DNA of 64,000 nucleotides from Dyadobacter tibetensis Y620-1 (lineage in GTDB: Bacteria > Bacteroidota > Bacteroidia > Cytophagales > Spirosomataceae). The notes below the pieces were generated by a model that did no database searches, was not told the origin of the DNA, and saw only the letters and a list, made by a program, of their open reading frames with translations. The stretch is from assembly GCF_000566685.1 (NCBI RefSeq), contig NZ_AZQN01000002.1:310001-374000 (forward strand). Reading direction: 5' to 3'. Both the position numbers and the translations under genes were made by a program. The number at the start of each line of letters is the position of its first letter. Position 1 is the stretch's first letter. Positions 44,109 to 52,836 of this stretch are shown here, one piece after another.

Positions 44109-44435
44109 ATGGCACAACAATATCGATTTGATCGGGAAAAGGCTTCTAGACGTCCAGGCATCACACCACTCAAGGACGCCATAGAGCAGATGTTGGATCG
44201 ATACCAGCTGCGCAATCGTTTTGAACAATCTTATGTGGTAGCGCATTGGGACAAGATTATGGGCCAGACCATAGCCTCACGTACCAAAAAGGTTTTTATA
44301 AAAGATCGATCCCTGTATTTACAAATAGAATCCGCTCCTCTGCGAAACGAGCTAGTACGCGCAAAAAGCAAAATCATCGAGCTTATTAATAGAGAAATGG
44401 GATCAAATTTGGTCGAGGAGGTAATTTTCATCTAA
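44109..44435 (+). CDS. DUF721 (DciA-like) protein
   Basis: 108-aa soluble protein. The DUF721 domain covers nearly the whole chain: ITPLKDAIEQMLDRYQLRNRF, VAHWDKIMGQTIASRTKKVF and SAPLRNELVRAKSKIIELIN. In many bacteria DUF721 is the N-terminal domain of DciA, the loader or helper of the replicative helicase DnaB; Bacteroidota often have this short form, often near recF. The start at 44109 is supported by a promoter box immediately upstream. It precedes the LD-carboxypeptidase gene by 47 nt. Confidence 0.85.
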   Translation: MAQQYRFDREKASRRPGITPLKDAIEQMLDRYQLRNRFEQSYVVAHWDKIMGQTIASRTKKVFIKDRSLYLQIESAPLRNELVRAKSKIIELINREMGSNLVEEVIFI

Positions 44436-44482
44436 TTATATTTTATCCGCTCGAAGGCTTCATCACCTCATAATTTATTATT

Positions 44483-45424
44483 TTGACAACTATCACCTAT
44501 TCAATACCCCCTTTTTTAAATCCTGGCGATCAGGTGGGGGTGCTGGCACCGGCCAGCATCGTTCAATATCAAGAACTAATCCCCGGCCTGAATGTATTAA
44601 AACAGGAATGGGGACTGAAAATCGTAGAAGGCACTACTCTTAAAAGTCAGCATCATCAATTTTCAGCTTCCGATCAGCAGCGCCAACAAGATCTGCAAGC
44701 TATGCTGGACAACCCGGAGATCAAGGCTATTATAGCGGCTCGAGGGGGCTATGGCTGTTCCAGGATTATCGATCAGATAGATTTTACGACTTTCTTGAAA
44801 CAGCCTAAGTGGATCGTAGGATTTAGCGACCTAACTGCCCTTCATTCACATATTCAACAACTGGGTGTCGCAAGTATCCACGGGCCCATGGTAAAATCCA
44901 TGATGCTAGATGGAGCAGAGGAAGCCAGGGGAAAATTAAAAAGCATGTTATTTGGTAAAGCCATACACTATCGGGCTCCTGCGGATCCGTTAAATCGAAC
45001 GGGACATGCTCAGGGGATTTTGGCGGGAGGAAATTTATGCTTATTATCCCATCTTGTCGGCAGCTCCTCAGACCTGGATATGTCAGGGAAAATTTTGTTC
45101 ATTGAAGACGTCAACGAATATTTATATAACCTGGACCGGATGATGCTACAACTCAAAAGGGCGGGCAAACTTGCCAATCTGGCCGGTTTGATCGTAGGGC
45201 AATTTACCGATATGAAGGATAATGAGGATCCAGCATTTGGGCAGAATTTTAGTCAAATAATTGCAGGTCACGTGGCTCCTTACCACTACCCCGTTGCTCA
45301 CCAGTTTCCGGCAGGTCATGTTGCGCATAATTTACCCTTATGCATGGGAGCTCCGGCTCATTTAGAAGTTACCGCTTCTCATACCCTACTAACCTATACC
45401 CCAACAGCTGCCCTATCGTTATGA
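44483..45424 (+). CDS. LD-carboxypeptidase, peptidase family S66
   Basis: 313 aa. LD-carboxypeptidases remove the terminal D-Ala from murein tetrapeptides during cell-wall recycling; the same fold includes the MccF self-immunity enzyme. Visible motifs are QVGVLAPASIVQ, AIIAARGGYGCSRIID (oxyanion loop) and WIVGFSDLTALHSHIQ (nucleophilic serine in GFSD). The late acidic FIEDVNEYLYNLDRM follows, then a histidine block HQFPAGHVAHN. There is no signal peptide, so it is cytoplasmic. It starts with TTG at 44483, since no in-frame ATG precedes the conserved region. It overlaps the SDR gene by 4 nt (ATGA). Confidence 0.9.
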   Translation: MTTITYSIPPFLNPGDQVGVLAPASIVQYQELIPGLNVLKQEWGLKIVEGTTLKSQHHQFSASDQQRQQDLQAMLDNPEIKAIIAARGGYGCSRIIDQIDFTTFLKQPKWIVGFSDLTALHSHIQQLGVASIHGPMVKSMMLDGAEEARGKLKSMLFGKAIHYRAPADPLNRTGHAQGILAGGNLCLLSHLVGSSSDLDMSGKILFIEDVNEYLYNLDRMMLQLKRAGKLANLAGLIVGQFTDMKDNEDPAFGQNFSQIIAGHVAPYHYPVAHQFPAGHVAHNLPLCMGAPAHLEVTASHTLLTYTPTAALSL

Positions 45425-46221
45425 AAAGTTATAATAAAAAAGTGGTCTGGATTACAGGAGCTTCATCTGGAATTGGCGAAGCACTTGCTATTGCCTTTGC
45501 ACAACAAGGTGCCATGCTGGTTCTGACCGCTCGAAGAACGGAGGAACTCGAACGTGTACGCCTACAGACGCGATTGGACCAGGACCGCGTACTGGTATTA
45601 CCCATGGATGTTACCGAGTTTGAGCAAGCCACTCCTGCCGTAGAAAAGATCATCGCCAAGTTCGGGCGTATCGATGTTATGGTGCATAATGCCGGGGTAA
45701 GCCAGAGATCCTATATAGACGAAACAGAATTTTCGGTCTACAAAAAATTAATGGATATCAATTTCTTTAGCACGGTCGCACTTACAAAAGCAGTATTGCC
45801 CCATATGAAACGTCAGAAAGAAGGACATTTTATCGTAATGAGCAGTGTTGCCGGCAAAATAGGAACCATCATGCGATCGGGATATAATGCATCCAAACAC
45901 GCGCTTCACGGCTTTTATGATTCATTAAGAGCGGAGGGTTACGAGCACCACATCGGTGTCACTACCGTTTGTCCCGGTTATATCCGAACAAATATCTCTA
46001 TGAATGCTATGGACGAAAAAGGCGGAAAATTTGGAAAAATGGACAGCAATCAGGAAAATGGAATACCTCCAGAAAAATGTGCGGCTATAATTCTAAAGGC
46101 CGTCCAAAATGATAAAAAGGAAATTTATATTGGAGGCTTGAGGGAGGTTGCTGCCATCTATCTTAAACGTTTTTTACCTAATATCCTGTTCGATCAGGTT
46201 CGAAAGAATATCCCCAGTTAA
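45421..46221 (+). CDS. Short-chain dehydrogenase/reductase
   Basis: 266-aa SDR enzyme. The coenzyme motif TGASSGIGEALAIAF lies at about 11-25, HNAGVSQRSY near 90, catalytic S in MSSVAGKIG and YNASKHALHGF (Tyr-x-x-x-Lys) near 160, and a typical VCPGYIRTNI. It resembles the DHRS7-like classical SDRs that act on lipid-type alcohols or ketones; the substrate is not readable. The ATG at 45421 overlaps the stop of the LD-carboxypeptidase gene, so they are co-translated; the longer frame from 45340 is not likely. Confidence 0.92.
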   Translation: MKSYNKKVVWITGASSGIGEALAIAFAQQGAMLVLTARRTEELERVRLQTRLDQDRVLVLPMDVTEFEQATPAVEKIIAKFGRIDVMVHNAGVSQRSYIDETEFSVYKKLMDINFFSTVALTKAVLPHMKRQKEGHFIVMSSVAGKIGTIMRSGYNASKHALHGFYDSLRAEGYEHHIGVTTVCPGYIRTNISMNAMDEKGGKFGKMDSNQENGIPPEKCAAIILKAVQNDKKEIYIGGLREVAAIYLKRFLPNILFDQVRKNIPS

Positions 46222-46310
46222 GCCTGGTGTACAAGATTAGTCCTGCTGATATCCGAAGACGGACTTGACTCCTTCAAAAGGCAGTCGGCGCCGTAAAAGA
46301 CTTGATAAAA

Positions 46311-46352
46311 AAAGCCGCAGGGTACAGAATTTCTTCCATACCCTGCGGCTTT
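46311..46352. terminator. Bidirectional terminator between the SDR and OMP genes
   Basis: AAAGCCGCAGGGTA (46311-46324) pairs perfectly with TACCCTGCGGCTTT (46339-46352). An A run on the left and T on the right suit termination of both converging genes. Confidence 0.88.
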
Positions 46353-46371
46353 CTACTAAATAGCGCTGGAA

Positions 46372-46947
46372 TTAACGAACTACAGGAATAGCGTAGAAAA
46401 CGCTAAACTGTAACACACTGTTCTTAAAGTCAGGGCTGATATTCCCACTGTCGAAATTACCGACTTTAGAAAGTCCTGCCAAATAACGTGCACCAAAACC
46501 TAGCCCAAAAGGAGCCTGATAACCTACTCCAAGTGCTGCAGCAAGATCTAGGTTTTTAGAGAAATTATTAATGGTCTGATCGGGGATGTTTTCTGAAGTC
46601 TTGAAACCAAATTGAGGACCTAACTCTAAGTATAACCCTCCATTAGACTTTAACTTCAATAGTACTGGAACTGTTACATAAGAAGTCTTATAATCTCTTT
46701 TTTCACCAGCTACATCAATTTTGGCACCTTGGGTAGAAAAGAGCACCTCAGGCTGTATAGAAAAGTTCTCCCCAATTCCGAAATTAAGAAGTCCTCCCAA
46801 ATGTGCACCTACCAAGGCATCCGACTGGATATCATCTCCGGTATAATTACTAAGGTTTAGTCCTACCTTAGGACCAAAGCTGAATGATTGGGCATTTGCC
46901 GTAATACTGGATACAATTAGTGTGATGACTATGAGTAATTTTTTCAT
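46372..46947 (-). CDS. PorT-family outer-membrane beta-barrel protein
   Basis: 191 aa. The signal peptide ends in ANAQ (about residue 19), followed by alternating-pattern beta-strands (FGPKVGLNLSNYTGDD; FSIQPEVLFSTQGAKI; LYLELGPQFGFKTSE; LGFGARYLAGLS). The last strand ends in FSVFYAIPVVR. This is the OMP_b-brl_2/PorT pattern of small eight-stranded barrels in Bacteroidota. Function is unknown; such barrels are abundant surface proteins. It is monocistronic. Confidence 0.88.
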   Translation of the reverse strand: MKKLLIVITLIVSSITANAQSFSFGPKVGLNLSNYTGDDIQSDALVGAHLGGLLNFGIGENFSIQPEVLFSTQGAKIDVAGEKRDYKTSYVTVPVLLKLKSNGGLYLELGPQFGFKTSENIPDQTINNFSKNLDLAAALGVGYQAPFGLGFGARYLAGLSKVGNFDSGNISPDFKNSVLQFSVFYAIPVVR

Positions 46948-47253
46948 ATAGTTATAAATTCATGGTTGTTTGTGGTTACTAAGCAAACTCTATGCCAATA
47001 TCAATTATATTTAGTCAAATATTAGATAATATAATTATTTTCTCAATTTCTTAACACTGCATTTATTTTCTATAGAGTGGCTAAAGTCTTTCTTAAGACC
47101 TCATGGATGTCACCAAAGTCACCATTATATTTTAGAAAAAACAAGTTGTTTAGCAAAATCAGATTAAATTGTGATAAAAAAATACAAAACTCAGCGTTAA
47201 GCTAAACGAATTGTAAGAATTTTAATACTTTTGACAAAAAATCTTAGTCAATC
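46948..47253. other. Divergent intergenic region
   Basis: About 300 AT-rich bases between the barrel gene and the sigma factor gene. It holds the sigma-gene -7 box at 47226-47233. A TAATATTTG on the minus strand near 47015-47023 is a near match that could serve the barrel gene. No gene is seen. Confidence 0.5.
47226..47233 (+). promoter_or_regulatory. Probable -7 box of the ECF sigma gene
   Basis: TACTTTTG matches TAnnTTTG. Transcription would begin about 14 nt before the TTG start at 47254, which supports that start. The -33 is unclear. Confidence 0.45.
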
Positions 47254-47838
47254 TTGGACACCGTTTTAACAGAAGCTGAAGACCAATCTTTATGGATATC
47301 CTTTAAAAATGGGGATTCTCAGGCCTACGCAATGTTATACCAACGTTATGTACGAGTGCTCTATGCCTATGGATACAAGTTACTGCCCGACAAAGCCATT
47401 ATAGAAGACCTCATCCAGGATTTATTTATTGACTTATGGCAAAGCCGGACAGGGCTATCGGATGTGGTTGCTCCCAAGTTTTATCTTTTTCGGGCGTTAC
47501 GAAGACGAATTTACCGAATTGCCAAGCAAGATCAGCAATTATATAAAATAGACCTGGAAGATAGCGATCAGCTTCCCATATCCCTACCCAAAGAGTTTTA
47601 TATTGTAGAGGAAGAAAGTACCCAGCGCATGGAACAGGACTTAGCCCGTGGCTTGAAAAACCTCCCCGTTCGCCAGTACGAAGTCCTGATACTGAGATAC
47701 TACCAGGATCTTAGTTATGCCGAAATTGCTGGAATCCTGGCAATTAATGAGCAATCGGTACGTAATCTTATTCATAGAGGCCTGTCAAAACTTCGACAGC
47801 TATCCATCTCCTTAATCGTATTATTATTTTTATTATAA
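47254..47838 (+). CDS. ECF sigma factor (FecI/RpoE type)
   Basis: 194-aa extracytoplasmic-function sigma factor. Region 2 lies at about 20-90 (AYAMLYQRYVRVLYAYGYKL; IEDLIQDLFIDLWQSR), and region 4 at about 130-180 (LPVRQYEVLILRYYQDLSY, then AEIAGILAINEQSVRNLIHR). The last residues are hydrophobic (LIVLLFLL), an unusual tail that may touch the membrane. The start is TTG at 47254, next to a promoter box. The FecR gene follows after 88 nt, then STN-SusC and SusD, so it should direct transcription of this uptake locus when the anti-sigma factor releases it. Confidence 0.92.
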   Translation: MDTVLTEAEDQSLWISFKNGDSQAYAMLYQRYVRVLYAYGYKLLPDKAIIEDLIQDLFIDLWQSRTGLSDVVAPKFYLFRALRRRIYRIAKQDQQLYKIDLEDSDQLPISLPKEFYIVEEESTQRMEQDLARGLKNLPVRQYEVLILRYYQDLSYAEIAGILAINEQSVRNLIHRGLSKLRQLSISLIVLLFLL

Positions 47839-47926
47839 AAAAAATCTTACTCCGGGTGAGTTAAAACTCGACATGCCCTCCTCTTGTTTGTAGCATGTGG
47901 GATAAATCCCATCAAAAAGCATTGGC

Positions 47927-49030
47927 ATGAGCGACGAAAACTACCAACTGGACGATTTCCTTTCAGATGAATATTTTAAAAGATGGGTCCTGTCTCCCGA
48001 TGTGGAATCGGATCGATATTGGAATGACTATCTTTTAAGAAACCCAGATAAGAGGGCGGTAATGCGTCATGCCCGATTCCTTCTGATACAACTTCATCAA
48101 GATCTGGACCAACTGAAACCCAGGGAATATCAGGTGGAATCAATGTGGGACCAGATAGAAAAACAGACCTTGTCTCAGCCTTCCCACCCCAAAAGTCTTT
48201 GGGCTCGCATGCCCCGCTGGACAGCCAGCGTCGCAGCCGCCATGATCCTAGTAGTAATAGGCTGGCTAGCTTGGTCCAATCTTACGATCAATGAATATAG
48301 TTATGCCTGCCAGACTGCCTCCATTCAGCATAGTCTTACCGAAAAAATAAATGAAGGCCAAGGCGATTTACTAGTAATCCTGCCAGATAGTAGCCGCATA
48401 ACCCTGAAGCCCCACAGCCGGGTAAGCTTCCCTATCGCCTTCAATGGTTCCGACAAAAGGGAGGTTTATCTCACAGGTGAAGCTTTTTTCCAAGTAAGTA
48501 AGAATATTAATCGACCGTTTTACGTCTACTCCCATGAACTGGTGACTAAGGTTCTAGGTACCAGCTTCACCATAAAAGCTTTCGAAAAATCTAAAGAATT
48601 GGAAGTCATTGTAACCACAGGGAAAGTTTCGGTTTATTCTCGAAAAAGCCTAATGGAGTCAATACTAGAAAACAAGGAATCGGAAGCAACGACGATGATT
48701 ACCCCCAACCAAAGAGTCCAATATTCCCGGAGCCACGAGGCCCTTCAAAAGTCCTTAGTGGACAAACCCGTGCCCCTTCCATCCGCCAAGTGGACAGATA
48801 TGCCTAATAGTTTCCGGGAAGTTCCGGTAGGGAAAATTTTCGATACCATTCAACGCGCCTATGGAATAGATATTCAGTACGATCCGGTAGCACATGGTGA
48901 TTGCTTACTGACTGCCTCCTTTGGAAAAGAGACACTATTCGAAAAGATAGACCTGATTTGTAAGGGCATAGAGGCAACTTATAGAATTGAAAATGCCCAA
49001 TTCATTATTGAAGGGAGAGGATGCCACTAA
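47927..49030 (+). CDS. FecR-type anti-sigma factor
   Basis: 367 aa. The cytoplasmic N-domain (about 5-90: YFKRWVLSPDVESDRYW) binds the sigma factor. A membrane helix lies at about 100-118 (VAAAMILVVIGWLAW). The periplasmic FecR domain covers about 135-245 (VILPDSSRITLKPHSRVSFP; VYLTGEAFFQVS; VLGTSFTIKAF), and a DUF4974 domain follows (about 285-365: PVGKIFDTIQRAYGIDIQYD). The latter contacts the STN domain of the SusC at 49237. This is the complete version of the fragment at 13824. Its role is to keep the sigma factor silent until the transporter is loaded. Confidence 0.93.
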   Translation: MSDENYQLDDFLSDEYFKRWVLSPDVESDRYWNDYLLRNPDKRAVMRHARFLLIQLHQDLDQLKPREYQVESMWDQIEKQTLSQPSHPKSLWARMPRWTASVAAAMILVVIGWLAWSNLTINEYSYACQTASIQHSLTEKINEGQGDLLVILPDSSRITLKPHSRVSFPIAFNGSDKREVYLTGEAFFQVSKNINRPFYVYSHELVTKVLGTSFTIKAFEKSKELEVIVTTGKVSVYSRKSLMESILENKESEATTMITPNQRVQYSRSHEALQKSLVDKPVPLPSAKWTDMPNSFREVPVGKIFDTIQRAYGIDIQYDPVAHGDCLLTASFGKETLFEKIDLICKGIEATYRIENAQFIIEGRGCH

Positions 49031-49105
49031 AGACAAAAATATTCATATAACAAACCTAAATAATTTTCCATCCAAAATACCTTTCCTATGCATTAGAGAA
49101 AAAAA

Positions 49106-49135
49106 AGGTTGATGATGTTGCAGCATCACCAACCT
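49106..49135. other. Hairpin between fecR and susC
   Basis: Twelve-base arms (49106-49117 and 49124-49135) pair with a single mismatch around a 6-base loop. On the plus strand no T run follows, but the minus strand has seven T. It may separate regulator from transporter expression (partial termination or mRNA processing) or be a terminator for antisense transcription. Confidence 0.5.
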
Positions 49136-49236
49136 AATCTTCAAAAGAATCCTCGAAAACCTATGACATCCGAAATATTCGGATGGAGGATTTGTTTTGT
49201 CCCAATTTCCAAATCTTAACAAAACATTGTAAAGTT

Positions 49237-52200
49237 ATGCAAAAAATGTATTTTAACTATGCTCTCTGGCAGACCCTTATGAGATTTAGTTTTTCCCAGC
49301 TGCTCATAGCGGCTTTATTATCAACCCTTACTTTTGCCAATTCATCCGAAGCACAGGAGGTATTGAAGAACAGAGTATCCCTGCAGGCAAAGAATCAAGG
49401 CGTACGTTCAGTACTTGCACAAATCGAAGCGCAGGTCAACATCAAGTTTCTCTACAGCTCAAGCCTGATTAAAACAGATAGGACCATAAACGTTAGTCTG
49501 AACAAGCAACCCCTAGGCGAGGCCCTTACGACCATCCTCACTCCTTTGAATCTGGAATATGAAGTATCGGGCAAGCAGATTATACTCAAGCGCCAGAAAG
49601 TTGGTGTACAGCCCTTGAAACCCACCTCATCTCGCGACCAGTCCGCTTTAGACCGCAAGATTACAGGAAAAATCGTGGACAACTCTGGCATGGGTCTTCC
49701 TGGCGTATCTATAGTAGTACAAGGCACGCAGCGCGGAACGAACTCAGATGGAGAGGGGAACTTTACCATTGATGGTCCGGACGGCAGCTTCGTACTTACT
49801 TTTAGTTTCGTTGGCTTCACCCCCAAAGACGTAACGGTAACACCCAACCAGACAGAGGTGAATGTGACGCTGACTCAAGATGAAAAACTTCTGAGTGAGG
49901 TTGTGGTGGTAGGATATGGTACGGCAAAGAAGAAGGATATGACAGGTTCGGTATCGGTCGTTAAGGTAGGTGAGCTTACAGAGCAGCCTAATTCCAACCT
50001 ATCTAATCAGCTTCAGGGACGGGCGTCAGGAGTTACTGTATTGACCTCTGGTCAACCTGGACAGGCTCCACAGATCCGTATTCGGGGTATCAACTCCTTT
50101 GGCAATAACACGCCGCTATTTGTAGTAGACGGAGTGCCTACCCAGGATATCAATAATTTGAACCCTAATGATGTAGAAACGATGCAGGTCCTGAAGGATG
50201 CAGGTTCTGCTTCCATCTATGGATCACGCGCCTCTAACGGAGTAGTGATTATTACCACCAAACGTGGAAAAGGAAAAGTTAGAGTCAATTACGATATGTA
50301 TTATGGTGTTCAAACCGTAAAGAAGGGTAATGTGTATGACATATTATCGCCGCAGGGAATGGCTGACCTGAAATTTCTGGCTTTAAAAAATTCTGGCTCC
50401 GCAATCAATGACGATCAGTATGGCAGTGGTCCCACCCCGGTGCTCCCCGATTATATCGTCCCCAATGGACTGAGTGAATCTGAAGTTGACTTCAGCAAGT
50501 ATTATGTTAATCCTGAATATACTGAAAAAGGAGACCTGGATTCTTTTTATAGAATCGTGAAGGCCAATAAACAGGGGACTGACTGGTTTCATGAAGTATT
50601 CAGTAATGCACCTATGCAGAGTCATAACCTTTCCGTAAGTGGAGGCAGTGATCAGGGAAGCTATTTGTTTTCTTTTAACCATTTCAATCAACAGGGTAAC
50701 CTTAAAAACACCTATCTAAAGCGTTATACCTTGCGGGCTAATAGCCAATATAATGTAAGCAAGCGTCTTCGGGTGGGTGAAAACATCGCGTTTTCAGTTG
50801 TAGATAACCCTCGTGCGTCTATTTTAGAAGAAGGTGGAGGTATCGGAATGGCCTTCCGTATGCAGCCCATCATCCCTGTATACGACATTAATGGCAACTA
50901 TGCCGGTTCTTTTGGTAAGGGACTTGGAAATGCTAAAAACCCGGTAGCCATTCAAGACCGTACCCGCAACAACAAGAGTTTAAGCAATGCCTTGCTTGGA
51001 AATATGTTTGCCGAATTCGACATTACCAAAGATCTTGTAGCACGCTCGAGCTTCGGTGGTACCATCTACTCTTCCTCCAGCCAGTCGTTTAGCTTTCCTG
51101 AATGGGAAAATGCGGAAAACAATACGACTAATGCTTATTCTGAAAGCGCATCTTCGGGCTATAACTGGACTTGGAGTAACACCTTGAGTTATGAAAAGAA
51201 CTTTAACGATATGCACAATTTAAAAGTTCTGGTCGGAACTGAGGCGTATCGTGCTACAGGGAGAGAAGTAGGTGGAAGAACATTAGATTATTTCTCTTTC
51301 GACCCTAACTACCTCAACCTTTCTACTGGTTCAGGAACCCCCACAAATTATAGTTATCGCTATGCCGAAGCCTTGTTCTCATATATTGGACGGGTGGATT
51401 ATAGCTATAATGACCGTTATCTGTTAAGTGTTACGGCTCGCCGTGATGGCTCATCCAAATTTGTTTCTCAGTATGGACTATTCCCGGCGGTGAGTGCAGG
51501 ATGGAGAGTCTCAGAAGAAGATTTCATGAAAGACATCAGCTGGATCTCCGATCTTAAGCTACGCGGGGGATATGGAATTATGGGTAACCAGTTCAATATT
51601 TCTACAGCCAATGCCTTCACGACCTATGGTCAGAATAGAAATTACAGCTTCTATGATATCAGAGGAACTGGCAATAGTACCATCCAGGGCTTCCAACGTA
51701 CCAGAGTAGGTAACCCAAGTGCCAAATGGGAACGTAATATCAATTCGAATATCGGTTTAGATGCTCAACTCTTTAATGGTGCCATCGACTTTACTATCGA
51801 TTATTACCAGAAGAATATTGAAGATTTGCTATTCTCTCCTGAGTTAGCGGGTACTATTGGACAAGGCGAGGCTCCTGCCGTTAACATCGGTAAAATGAAG
51901 AATAAGGGTCTGGATTTATCCATTTATGGAGAAAAAAGAATCAATAGTGACTTGAAACTGAATGCTACCGTAACCATGACGACTTATAATAATAAGATTG
52001 AAAAAATCACCGATGGGGTAGACTATTTCGATCAGGAAGCACGTCGTTTCAACGGAAGTAGTATCGTTAGAAATGGTGTTGGACATTCTATAGGACAATT
52101 CTTTGGCTATAAGATTGATGGGTTCTGGAATACGCAGGCGGAAATTGATGCGGCGAACGAATCAGCCAAATCTGCCACCGGTAACGCTGATGCAATTTAC

Positions 52201-52809
52201 CAAAGTGAAGTGGCCGTGGGTCGTTTCCGCTATCAGGACATCAACGGAGATGGTCTGATTACGGCGGATGACCGGACCTATTTGGGTAATCCTAGCCCTA
52301 AAATGAGCTACGGACTAAACTTGGGTGCCACTTACAAAAACTTCGATTTCGGGATATTCTTCTATGGGGTAACCGGCAATGATATCTGGAACAACCTGAA
52401 ATGGTGGCATGACTTCTATGCCAACTTCCAGGGAGCTAAGAGCAATACTGCACTGAATGATTCCTGGACTCCAGATCGAATGAATGCCACGGCACCTATT
52501 CAGGAGAACACAGGTACTTTCAGTACTACCAATGTACCTAACTCATATTATGTAGAGAAAGGCAGCTACCTACGTGCCAAAAATGCTCAATTGGGTTACA
52601 CCTTACCAAAGGAGCTATTATCTAAATATAAGATTGAAAAAGCGCGGATTTATTTTCAGACTGCTAACCTGTTTACCATTACCAAATACTCGGGACCAGA
52701 CCCAGAAATTGGACAAAGCCAGGTGGCAGGATCCACTGCCTTTGGATTGGACGAAGGTGTTTATCCAAATACCCGTCAATTCCTTATTGGTTTGAATTTG
52801 TCGTTCTAA
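49237..52809 (+). CDS. SusC/RagA-family TonB-dependent transporter with STN domain
   Basis: 1190 aa from the ATG at 49237 (MQKMYFNYALWQT); an earlier in-frame ATG at 49183 would only add an unlikely leader. Order: signal peptide to about 41, STN signalling domain about 50-120 (IKFLYSSSLIKTDRTINVSL), carboxypeptidase-like domain about 145-230, SEVVVVGYGTAKKKDMTG, plug (LFVVDGVPTQ; TMQVLKDAGSASIYGSRASN), then a large barrel ending in LIGLNLSF. The STN domain relays occupancy to the FecR at 47927. SusD follows after 27 nt. The glycan is unknown. Confidence 0.96.
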   Translation: MQKMYFNYALWQTLMRFSFSQLLIAALLSTLTFANSSEAQEVLKNRVSLQAKNQGVRSVLAQIEAQVNIKFLYSSSLIKTDRTINVSLNKQPLGEALTTILTPLNLEYEVSGKQIILKRQKVGVQPLKPTSSRDQSALDRKITGKIVDNSGMGLPGVSIVVQGTQRGTNSDGEGNFTIDGPDGSFVLTFSFVGFTPKDVTVTPNQTEVNVTLTQDEKLLSEVVVVGYGTAKKKDMTGSVSVVKVGELTEQPNSNLSNQLQGRASGVTVLTSGQPGQAPQIRIRGINSFGNNTPLFVVDGVPTQDINNLNPNDVETMQVLKDAGSASIYGSRASNGVVIITTKRGKGKVRVNYDMYYGVQTVKKGNVYDILSPQGMADLKFLALKNSGSAINDDQYGSGPTPVLPDYIVPNGLSESEVDFSKYYVNPEYTEKGDLDSFYRIVKANKQGTDWFHEVFSNAPMQSHNLSVSGGSDQGSYLFSFNHFNQQGNLKNTYLKRYTLRANSQYNVSKRLRVGENIAFSVVDNPRASILEEGGGIGMAFRMQPIIPVYDINGNYAGSFGKGLGNAKNPVAIQDRTRNNKSLSNALLGNMFAEFDITKDLVARSSFGGTIYSSSSQSFSFPEWENAENNTTNAYSESASSGYNWTWSNTLSYEKNFNDMHNLKVLVGTEAYRATGREVGGRTLDYFSFDPNYLNLSTGSGTPTNYSYRYAEALFSYIGRVDYSYNDRYLLSVTARRDGSSKFVSQYGLFPAVSAGWRVSEEDFMKDISWISDLKLRGGYGIMGNQFNISTANAFTTYGQNRNYSFYDIRGTGNSTIQGFQRTRVGNPSAKWERNINSNIGLDAQLFNGAIDFTIDYYQKNIEDLLFSPELAGTIGQGEAPAVNIGKMKNKGLDLSIYGEKRINSDLKLNATVTMTTYNNKIEKITDGVDYFDQEARRFNGSSIVRNGVGHSIGQFFGYKIDGFWNTQAEIDAANESAKSATGNADAIYQSEVAVGRFRYQDINGDGLITADDRTYLGNPSPKMSYGLNLGATYKNFDFGIFFYGVTGNDIWNNLKWWHDFYANFQGAKSNTALNDSWTPDRMNATAPIQENTGTFSTTNVPNSYYVEKGSYLRAKNAQLGYTLPKELLSKYKIEKARIYFQTANLFTITKYSGPDPEIGQSQVAGSTAFGLDEGVYPNTRQFLIGLNLSF

Positions 52810-52836
52810 GTCACCCAATCTTTAATCAGAATCGAG

